Source: Thermoanaerobaculia bacterium (GTDB lineage: Bacteria > Acidobacteriota > Thermoanaerobaculia > Multivoradales > J023). From it: 64,000 nt of DNA. Within the stretch, counting starts at the first letter, position 1; each line of letters opens with the position of its first letter. A program made the position numbers and the translations under genes. Below, piece by piece: positions 57,746 to 64,000 of this stretch. Location: contig JALCBJ010000009.1 in the NCBI GenBank assembly GCA_028066595.1, positions 23,851 to 87,850 of the forward strand. The letters are read 5' to 3'. Under the pieces are notes generated by a model. That model made no database searches. It saw only the letters and a list, made by a program, of their open reading frames with translations, and was not told the DNA's origin.

Positions 57746-58021
57746 GTACCTCACGGAACATCCGTTGGGCTGCCGATGCCGGACACGTCGGACTTCGGCA
57801 AGCCATGGGCAGATCGATCAAGATGCTGTTTTCACCCTCGGTGAGCGTCCGAGGGTCAGGTCCGAGTGCTCTCGCAGTCACCAACCCGTGGTGAGCTATC
57901 GAGGCTCCCCGGAACGGTCTGCTTCGTACAGGAGGCTCGGCGACTCGGTTAGACGAGGCCGGATACGTCGAACCGCCCGCTGCGGGCGTCGGGGGCAACG
58001 GCTCGGCCGGGTTCCTTCGCC
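57746..58021. other. Intergenic region between the efflux operon and the hydrolase operon
   Basis: I see no convincing gene in these 276 bases. It should contain the end of the efflux transcript and the promoter of the 103-residue protein gene. No clear terminator hairpin with a U-run or consensus promoter stood out. Confidence 0.4.
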
Positions 58022-58360
58022 TCAAGCGATCGGAGGACCCCGAAGCGGCGGGACGGCTACGGAAAACATCCGTGCCTCGTCCGGTTCCCTGGGCCCGGCG
58101 ACACCCCGAGGCGGCGGAGACCCTGGATCGGCCGCTGCTTCCGTGACATCTAGCATCACCGACTGCTGGATTTCGCAGGCGCTGCATAGATGCCCGCCCG
58201 CGCTGTCTTCGGTGTGCTGGTGCCCTGCCTCGAGGAGGGCACCTCCGGTAACGAAGACGAAGCCCCCCACGAAAGCCCAAACGACCCATCGCATCCGTCC
58301 CTGACCTGGAGAGCCGGGCTCGGTTCGCTGCACGGGAATCCGCTGCTCGGATTGCGTCAT
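58022..58360 (-). CDS. Small membrane protein with His/Cys motif, end of efflux operon
   Basis: The 112-residue protein has one membrane segment (WVVWAFVGGFVFVTGGALL) followed by GHQHTEDSAGGHLCSACEIQQS, with three histidines and a CxxC pair that could bind a metal. A proline-rich tail follows. It resembles the small, poorly conserved proteins (DUF2946-like) found near heavy-metal efflux genes, but I cannot assign the family securely. It lies 62 bases downstream of the RND pump gene on the same strand. The ATG at 58360 is chosen because upstream residues look non-coding. Confidence 0.6.
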   Translation of the reverse strand: MTQSEQRIPVQRTEPGSPGQGRMRWVVWAFVGGFVFVTGGALLEAGHQHTEDSAGGHLCSACEIQQSVMLDVTEAAADPGSPPPRGVAGPREPDEARMFSVAVPPLRGPPIA

Positions 58361-58422
58361 GATGGTGTCGGTGTTTCGATCGCAGTGGCCTAACCGGAAT
58401 GATAGCCGCTGCCGAAGAGGTG

Positions 58423-61400
58423 TCAAGGCAATCCGCGGCGTCCACGTGGCCGACCGACCTTGTCGGGAGCCCACCTCTCGTAGAGCAACGGAACGAGCAG
58501 GAGGTTCAGGAACGTCGAAGTGAGAAGGCCGCCCAGGATCACTTGACCCATGGGACTCTGGATCTCGTTGCCGGGCTCGCTTCCGCGGAGTACCAGAGGG
58601 ATCAGCGCCAAACCTGCGGTCAACGCAGTCATCAGGATTGGTGCCAGACGTTCCCTGGAACCCCGCCGGACCGCTTCGGTGAGGCCGAGTCCCTCGTCGT
58701 ATCGCAGGTGCTGATAGTGACTCACCAGCAAGACGCCGTTGCGCGTCGCGATGCCGAATAGCGTGATGAAGCCGACCAGCGAGGCGAGGGACAGCACACC
58801 TCCGCCCAACAAGACGGCGAAGATGCCGCCGAGGAGCGCCAGAGGGAGGTTGACGAGGACAACCAGGGTTTCCCGATGCGTGCCGAAGGCCAGGTAGAGA
58901 AGACCGTACATGCCCAGCAAGACCCCCGCAGACAGGGCGCCCAGGTTGCGAACACTTCGAGCGGCCTCCTCGAACTGACCGTCAAAGGTCACGACGTAGC
59001 CCTCAGGTAGGTCGACCTTCGCGGCGACCGACTCACGTGCGCTTCGTACGGTTCCAGTGAGATCGGCGCCGACGACGTTGGCTGTCACCATCGCCACCCG
59101 CTCTACGTTCTCTCGGCGTACCAGGGAAGGCCCGAGGTCGAACCGAACGTCGGCCACGTCGTCAAGGCGGACAATATTTCCTTCCGCTGTGGTCACGGGC
59201 AACTCTGTCAGGCGTTCACGGTGTAGCCGGAGCGAAGGGGAGTAGCGCACGACAGTGGACGACGTGAGTCCTTTGTCGATCACCTCACCGACAGCAGCGC
59301 CCTGGAAGAGCGCTTCGACCGAATCGGAGAGCTCGGCTGTGGATAGCCCGAATCGAGCCATGGCGGGTCGGTCGAAGTCGATGACCAGCTGTGGAATAGA
59401 CGCCTGCTCGGCATTCGAAAGGTCGACGATGCTCGGGTCTTCCGCGAGGACGCCTTCGATCCGTTCGGCGAGACCACGGAGAACCGTCAGGTCGGGACCG
59501 AAGACTTTGACCGCGAGGTTCGTCCTGCTGCCCGAAATCATGTGGTCGATCCGGTGACTGATGGGCTGTCCGAATTCCGTAGCGACACCTGGAACCTTCG
59601 TGACCTCGCTGCGCATCTCGGCGAGCATCTCGTCCTTCGTTCGGCCGTTCTCCAAGGGCCGCAGGACGACTTCCAGCTCAGACCGGTTGACGCCTTGTAC
59701 GTGTTCATCCTTCTCTGCACGCCCGGTCCGGCGGCTGGTGGACACCACTTCGGGAAAGGCCAGCAGTGCTTCCTCCACCCGCTGGCCAAGCCGATCGCTC
59801 TCTTCGAGGGGAATGCCTATCGTGCTGGTGACGCCTACCGTCAAAGCGCCTTCGTTGAAACGCGGCAGGAAGCTGCGCCCGAGAAGCGGCAGCACCGAAA
59901 CAGCCGTGGCGAAGATCAGTACGGTAGCGCCGACGACGAAACCGCGATGGCCGAGTACCCAGGAGAGAGTGGGCCGATAGGCGCCGTGGAGTCGGCGGAG
60001 GAGCCAGGTGTCGCGAGCGTCCAAAGAGCCGGAGCGCGGAAGGAGCAGCAGACACAGGACCGGTGTCACGGTCATCGACACCAGCAGAGAAGCGGAAAGT
60101 GCCGCGACGTACGCCAGCCCGAGGGGGCGGAGCAAACGACCCTCGAGGCCCGGTAGCAGGAAGAGCGGCAGGAACACCAGGACGATGATCAGTGTCGCGA
60201 AGAAGATGGCTTTGCGCACTTCCGACGAGGCCTGGAACACGACCTCCAAGGCCGGGCGGCGTTGGTCCGGAGACTTGTCTCTCTCGAGGCGCAGGCGCCG
60301 AAAGACGTTCTCGACGTCGATGATCGCGTCGTCCACCAACGCGCCGATCGCGATGGTGAGCCCGCCGAGAGTCATCGTGTTGATGGTGCCGCCGAAAAAG
60401 GAAACCACCAGCGCCCCGGCGACGAGGGACAGTGGGATGGCGAGGGCAGAGATCAGGGTGGTACGCCAGCTGCCGAGAAACGCGAACAGCACGAGGACGA
60501 CGAGGATCGCACCGTCGCGCAGCGCTTCGGTGATGTTGTGGATCGCGACCTCGATGAAGTCGGCCTGGCGGAAATTCTCTGTTTCGATGACGACGCCCGA
60601 AGGCAATGCGGCGCCGAGGTCGGCCAGGATCTCGTCGATCTTGGCGGTCAGCTCCAGCGTGTTTGCATCAGGCTGTTTCTGTACCGACAACACCACGGCC
60701 GGTTTCCCGTTGTACCCGGCGGCGCCGCGAGACGGCTCGGGGCCCCAGGCGACGTCGGCCACGTCTTCGATCCGAACCGGGACGCCTTGGAGGACGGCAA
60801 CGACCGTCTTCGATAGGTCGTCCGCCTCTGTAACCCGGCCTTTGGAGCGCACCAAGTACTCCTGGCCACCGTCGACGTGAAACCCGGCTGCCGGGCTACG
60901 GCCAGCGTCGCGTGCAGCTCCGGTCAGATCACTCAGGGCCAGGCCGTAGCGTGCCAGGTCCTCCGGTCGAGCTGTGATCTGGAGCTGGCGCCGCGTGCCG
61001 CCGATAGCCACGACCTGCGAGACGCCAGGAAGCGCCAGCAGATTCCGGCGCACCACAGTGTCCGCCAACCGGCGGAGCTTCATCGGTGAGATCGCCTGAT
61101 CGCCCTTTTCGCTGGCCGTCAGCGCGACGAAGGTGATCTCTCCCATGATGGAGCTGATAGGACCCAACTCGGGCCGCTCCGCGGAGGACGGCAGCGCTAC
61201 CCGCTGAAGTCGTTCGGAGACGATCTGGCGCGCCCTGAATATGTCGACTCCCCAGGTGAACTCTACCCAGATTACCGAGATGCCGTCGGCGGACACCGAG
61301 CGCAGACGGCGCACGTCGGTGGCGCCGTTGACGGCCGATTCCAGCGGGAAGGTGACCAGCTGTTCGACATCCTCCGGCGCCAGACCAGGTGCCTCGGTAA

Positions 61401-61554
61401 CCACGGTCACCGTGGGTGCCGAAAGATCGGGGAAGATATCCACCGGCATCATGGCAGTCCACAGTGCACCCCCGAGGAGCAGGAGCCCACCCAGAGACAG
61501 GACGAGCAGCTGATGCTGCAACGAGAAACGGATCAAGCGATCGAGTGTGGTCAT
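58423..61554 (-). CDS. Heavy-metal-type (HME) RND efflux pump, CusA/CzcA family
   Basis: The 1043-residue inner-membrane pump has twelve membrane segments in two halves. It has the RND stretches TVVTEAPGLAPEDVEQLVTFPLE, the fourth-helix motif GALVDDAIIDVENVFRRL with proton-relay acidic residues, and GFITLFGIATRNGVLLVSHY. The VTEAPG/ESAVNG pattern places it in the CzcA/CusA group that exports divalent or monovalent metals. Which metal cannot be read with confidence. It starts ten bases after the adaptor gene stop. Proton-driven export would run through the TolC-like channel encoded at the operon start. Confidence 0.92.
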   Translation of the reverse strand: MTTLDRLIRFSLQHQLLVLSLGGLLLLGGALWTAMMPVDIFPDLSAPTVTVVTEAPGLAPEDVEQLVTFPLESAVNGATDVRRLRSVSADGISVIWVEFTWGVDIFRARQIVSERLQRVALPSSAERPELGPISSIMGEITFVALTASEKGDQAISPMKLRRLADTVVRRNLLALPGVSQVVAIGGTRRQLQITARPEDLARYGLALSDLTGAARDAGRSPAAGFHVDGGQEYLVRSKGRVTEADDLSKTVVAVLQGVPVRIEDVADVAWGPEPSRGAAGYNGKPAVVLSVQKQPDANTLELTAKIDEILADLGAALPSGVVIETENFRQADFIEVAIHNITEALRDGAILVVLVLFAFLGSWRTTLISALAIPLSLVAGALVVSFFGGTINTMTLGGLTIAIGALVDDAIIDVENVFRRLRLERDKSPDQRRPALEVVFQASSEVRKAIFFATLIIVLVFLPLFLLPGLEGRLLRPLGLAYVAALSASLLVSMTVTPVLCLLLLPRSGSLDARDTWLLRRLHGAYRPTLSWVLGHRGFVVGATVLIFATAVSVLPLLGRSFLPRFNEGALTVGVTSTIGIPLEESDRLGQRVEEALLAFPEVVSTSRRTGRAEKDEHVQGVNRSELEVVLRPLENGRTKDEMLAEMRSEVTKVPGVATEFGQPISHRIDHMISGSRTNLAVKVFGPDLTVLRGLAERIEGVLAEDPSIVDLSNAEQASIPQLVIDFDRPAMARFGLSTAELSDSVEALFQGAAVGEVIDKGLTSSTVVRYSPSLRLHRERLTELPVTTAEGNIVRLDDVADVRFDLGPSLVRRENVERVAMVTANVVGADLTGTVRSARESVAAKVDLPEGYVVTFDGQFEEAARSVRNLGALSAGVLLGMYGLLYLAFGTHRETLVVLVNLPLALLGGIFAVLLGGGVLSLASLVGFITLFGIATRNGVLLVSHYQHLRYDEGLGLTEAVRRGSRERLAPILMTALTAGLALIPLVLRGSEPGNEIQSPMGQVILGGLLTSTFLNLLLVPLLYERWAPDKVGRPRGRRGLP

Positions 61555-61564
61555 CCTGGTCCCC

Positions 61565-63172
61565 TCAGTGGATGTGGCCGTGCTCGGCTCCGCTCGATAT
61601 CAAGGAGGCCCGTCGAATGGACTCTCCGCCCCGTGTCACCAGGCGTTGGCCTGGCACAAGGCCATTGACCAGTGCCTGCTCGCCTTGTCGGGAGACGACG
61701 TCGACAGGCTGACGGACGAAGGTCTCTCCGCCGAGCTGTAGGTAGACCACCATCTCGCCTCCGTCGTCCACCAGGGCGGAGGTCGGCAGAACCACACCCT
61801 CGTCTTGAGCTGCGAGCAGAATCTGCGCGTTCCAGGTAGAACCCAAGGGAACGACCGAACCGGGGATCTCGATCAAGACATCGAGTTTGCCGGTGCTGGA
61901 ATCCACCCGCGGTGCCACCGAGATCAAATGGGTGGCTTCCCGATCAAAGCGCAACGCACTCTCCAGCGTCGAGTCGGATCGAGTGGTAGCTGCCAGCACG
62001 ACTCCCGACACGCCTTCCGTGAGCAGCGACGATGTATGAGGGGCGATGGCGACCTTCAGCCACGAGACGTCTGTGCGCACCAGCTGTGTTAGGCGGTCGC
62101 CTGCACCCACCGCGCTGCCGGGGGTAGCTGTGACCGCGGCCAGTTGGCCCGCGAACGGTGCCTCGATGAGGAGGGGAGCGCCCCCGCCTCGGCCTTGCCG
62201 GGCAGCGCGGGCCGCAGCCAGATCCTGTTCCGCGGCAGCGAACCGGGTCTCCGCGATGGTGGCCCGGGTCCGAGCCTCTTCGAGCTCGCGTAAGCTCGAG
62301 GCTTCCACCTGAAACAGCTCATCCAGTCTCGTCAGGCGCTGGACGGCGGAATCGCGTTCTTGGTGGGCTGCATCCACATCGGCCTTCAGCTCGGCCAGGC
62401 TGCGGCTCGGGGAAACGCTCGGTGCCAGTCGAAACAGCACCTCTCCTGCGCGAAGATCCTGACCGACGTAGGGCCAGGGCCGGGCTTCGATCAAGCCATC
62501 GACCGGAGCGGTCAGCCAAGTTTCGCCACCTGCCACGGGTCGTACCTCGGCCAACCCTTCGACGGCGTGGGAGAAGGTTCCGTTCCGCACCCAGTCGGTT
62601 TCGAAACGCGCTTGCCATTGCTGCTCCTTGAGGAAGCTGATGGGCTCGCCGCCAGCCGTGGCGCCCCGAGGCGCGGGAGCGCGCAGCATCTTGCCCGCAG
62701 ATCCGTGTCCTCCCACGCGTATGTTGCCTCCGCGAATCGTCTCGTCGCCAGCAGCCGAAGAGATGCGAAACAACAGGTCGAAGTCGCCAGCCGACTCCGG
62801 CGTCATCTCGATGTCGAAGATTCCAGGTCTGGACGGAGCGGCGGCCGGGAACGCTTCCTCCCGGCCGTTCGGGCTGGTCAGGACCACCTCGACCCGACCT
62901 GCTTCCAGCGGCGAGAAGGCGCTGAGTACGGTGACGTGCACGTGGGCCAAGGAAAGTACACCCGCTTCGAGAACCTCGGATTCCGGGAAAACCTCGTAAA
63001 GGCGCCCCCAGGCCGTGACTGACCAAGAGCCTGCCGATCCATGGGCATGATCGGTAGGCTCGACCTCTGGAGCCTCGCCAGCGCATCCGACGCCCAGAAA
63101 AGCTGCCGCGGCAAGCCAGCAGAGGTGAGGGGCGGATCGGTGCTTCCGGTTGTCAGCGAGAGTGTCCGGCAT
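61565..63172 (-). CDS. Periplasmic adaptor (MFP) of the RND efflux system, CusB/CzcB type
   Basis: The 535-residue protein begins with an export signal (LCWLAAAAFLGVGC) with a lipobox-like end at Cys30. An N-terminal beta domain (VTVLSAFSPLEAGRVEVVLTSPNG) is not typical of all adaptors. Then come lipoyl half-motifs (WLTAPVDGLIEARPWPYVGQDLRAGEVLFRLAP), a long alpha-hairpin rich in Glu and Arg, the second lipoyl half (LIEAPFAGQLAAV) and the beta-barrel/MP domains. It ends GHIH. The ATG at 63172 lies inside a CATCGC repeat; in-frame ATGs at 63178 and 63184 are alternatives. It overlaps the His-rich lipoprotein gene by 20 bases. Confidence 0.88.
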   Translation of the reverse strand: MPDTLADNRKHRSAPHLCWLAAAAFLGVGCAGEAPEVEPTDHAHGSAGSWSVTAWGRLYEVFPESEVLEAGVLSLAHVHVTVLSAFSPLEAGRVEVVLTSPNGREEAFPAAAPSRPGIFDIEMTPESAGDFDLLFRISSAAGDETIRGGNIRVGGHGSAGKMLRAPAPRGATAGGEPISFLKEQQWQARFETDWVRNGTFSHAVEGLAEVRPVAGGETWLTAPVDGLIEARPWPYVGQDLRAGEVLFRLAPSVSPSRSLAELKADVDAAHQERDSAVQRLTRLDELFQVEASSLRELEEARTRATIAETRFAAAEQDLAAARAARQGRGGGAPLLIEAPFAGQLAAVTATPGSAVGAGDRLTQLVRTDVSWLKVAIAPHTSSLLTEGVSGVVLAATTRSDSTLESALRFDREATHLISVAPRVDSSTGKLDVLIEIPGSVVPLGSTWNAQILLAAQDEGVVLPTSALVDDGGEMVVYLQLGGETFVRQPVDVVSRQGEQALVNGLVPGQRLVTRGGESIRRASLISSGAEHGHIH

Positions 63173-63497
63173 CGCCATCGCCATCGCCATCGTCATGGGT
63201 GTGGTCGCCTTCCGGGCCATGTTCGTGATCATCCTCTTCGCCATGCTCATGGTCGGCGCTGTCGTGGGAATGGGCGTGCTGCTGTGCCACGTCGTCGTCG
63301 CTGAGATCTTCGGTGCTGACGTCGGCCGGGTAGGCCGGCTCGTACTGCACCTCGTCCTCGCTGGCATCGTTCTCAGCCCGCGCGTTGGTAGTCGAGCTGG
63401 GATCCTGTTCCACGGTCTCGGTAGGTGTACCGCAGGCAGCGAACGACATCACGAGGAGCGCACCGAGCCATATCGGGAAGTTCGAAAGCGTCTTCAT
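63153..63497 (-). CDS. Small His-rich lipoprotein, putative periplasmic metal binder
   Basis: The 114-residue protein has a lipoprotein signal (LGALLVMSFAAC, Cys22). The mature chain is acidic, and its last 45 residues are packed with His (QQHAHSHDSADHEHG, DDHEHGPEGDHTHDDGDGDGD). Such His clusters bind zinc, copper, nickel or cobalt. Its place between the TolC-like and adaptor genes suggests that it delivers or buffers metal for the pump. The ATG at 63497 overlaps the stop of the TolC-like gene (ATGA). A GGAGATCTCC palindrome containing the ribosome-binding site lies at 63501-63510. Confidence 0.7.
   Translation of the reverse strand: MKTLSNFPIWLGALLVMSFAACGTPTETVEQDPSSTTNARAENDASEDEVQYEPAYPADVSTEDLSDDDVAQQHAHSHDSADHEHGEEDDHEHGPEGDHTHDDGDGDGDAGHSR
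63170..63193. repeat. Hexanucleotide repeat CATCGC x4
   Basis: Four tandem CATCGC units (the last ends in T) lie where two genes overlap. On the minus strand they encode the Gly-Asp repeats at the end of the His-rich lipoprotein in one frame and the Met-Ala start of the adaptor in the other. Copy-number change would keep frame in both. Confidence 0.7.
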
Positions 63498-64000
63498 TGT
63501 GGAGATCTCCTGGGTTCCATGGAATCTGAGGTCTGATGGACACGGCCCGAGTCGATGAAAGCCCGCCCGCGGACCCGTGCGACGTCGCGCTGACGAGCCA
63601 GTGCTCGGGTTCGCAGCTCGAGAGCCGCCAGGCGTGCTGTGGTCGCGGCCCGTACCGTGTCGAGCAGTGTGGTCAAGTCGCTCTCGCCGAGACGAAACGA
63701 GGCATGCGCGGCAGCGACAGCCGGGTCGGCGTCGGCGAGTGCTCGATCGGCAGTCGACGAGGCTCGCCGGAGCTCTTCGTAGGCGTCGTGGACGCTTCGC
63801 CGTCGGGAGTCGAGATTCCTGCGTAACAACTCCAACTGCGCTGACAGCGCGTCTCTTTGCGCCTCGGCGCGACGACGCTCGGCGCGTCCCTTGCCGAAAA
63901 GGGGCACGGGCCACGACATGCCGAAGATCGGACCATCGCGCGACGCGCCGGCCAGCTCCACGCGCTTCCAACCGACGACGAAGCTCGGCATTGTGGCGAC
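63494..64000 (-). CDS. TolC-family outer-membrane efflux channel, C-terminal part
   Basis: The window edge cuts this gene; 168 residues remain. They contain FGMSWPVPLFGKGRAERRRAEAQRDAL, the loop and helix-start of the second TolC repeat, and a long amphipathic helix with ASFRLGESDLTTLLDTVRA, a common pattern near the end of CzcC/CusC-like channels. The last residues (VHQTSDSMEPRRSPQ) are a short tail. The stop overlaps the start of the His-rich lipoprotein gene (ATGA), so this is the upstream gene of the efflux operon. Confidence 0.82.
   Translation of the reverse strand, partial: VATMPSFVVGWKRVELAGASRDGPIFGMSWPVPLFGKGRAERRRAEAQRDALSAQLELLRRNLDSRRRSVHDAYEELRRASSTADRALADADPAVAAAHASFRLGESDLTTLLDTVRAATTARLAALELRTRALARQRDVARVRGRAFIDSGRVHQTSDSMEPRRSPQ

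Overview
This window looks like the chromosome of a diderm (Gram-negative-type), high-GC bacterium. The evidence is a TamB/Omp85 protein, a tripartite RND efflux operon, an O-antigen-ligase-like protein and GC-rich codon use with frequent GTG/TTG starts. The mix of families (PhaR with phasins, an ArsA-like ATPase pair, a matrixin-type protease, SpoVG next to prs, a membrane pyrophosphatase) would suit Acidobacteriota or a neighbouring phylum. That placement is an inference. I see no rRNA, tRNA, CRISPR, insertion sequence or phage gene.

Layout. 0-2 kb: an EF-P lysylation module (efp followed by the start of epmA on the minus strand, epmB divergent). 2-8 kb: an ankyrin protein, a two-gene cassette of an SMC-like ATPase and a winged-helix-like partner, and a glycosyltransferase-TPR membrane protein. 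8-16.4 kb: a diguanylate cyclase, a secreted metalloprotease, a PduO-type adenosyltransferase, an aminoadipate-semialdehyde-type dehydrogenase and a Wzy/WaaL-like protein. 16.4-20.3 kb: a 7Fe-type ferredoxin, a glycine-oxidase-like flavoenzyme and a coupled pair of ArsA/Get3-like ATPases. 20.3-23.6 kb: a polyhydroxyalkanoate-granule block (phaR, two phasins, a patatin) headed by five copies of a 17-bp palindrome around a near-consensus promoter.

23.6-35.4 kb: a TPR protein, a secreted protein of unknown function, a REC-PAS3-GGDEF-EAL protein, a site-2 protease, a DUF374 acyltransferase, a solitary HyuA, an orphan histidine kinase and a DUF3667-like zinc-ribbon membrane protein. 35.4-41.5 kb: a 2043-residue protein that joins a TamB-like N-terminal part to POTRA domains and an Omp85 barrel. 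It would tie inner to outer membrane in one chain and is the most striking object here. 41.8-47.3 kb: a D-2-hydroxyacid dehydrogenase ending in a tandem hairpin repeat, then a CPBP protease translationally coupled to a hybrid histidine kinase.

47.5-55.4 kb: a housekeeping block, spoVG-prs-rplY(ctc)-pth-hppA-rpsF-rpsR-rplI-methyltransferase. The spoVG-prs-ctc-pth part mirrors Bacillus gene order without glmU. 55.4-57.7 kb: a frameshifted fructosamine-kinase gene, an exported alpha/beta hydrolase and a small unknown protein. 58-64 kb: a heavy-metal-type RND efflux operon (TolC-like gene cut by the window edge, His-rich lipoprotein, periplasmic adaptor, RND pump) followed by a small His/Cys membrane protein. 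Stop/start overlaps (TGATG, ATGA, GTGA) recur through the window and support several operon assignments.
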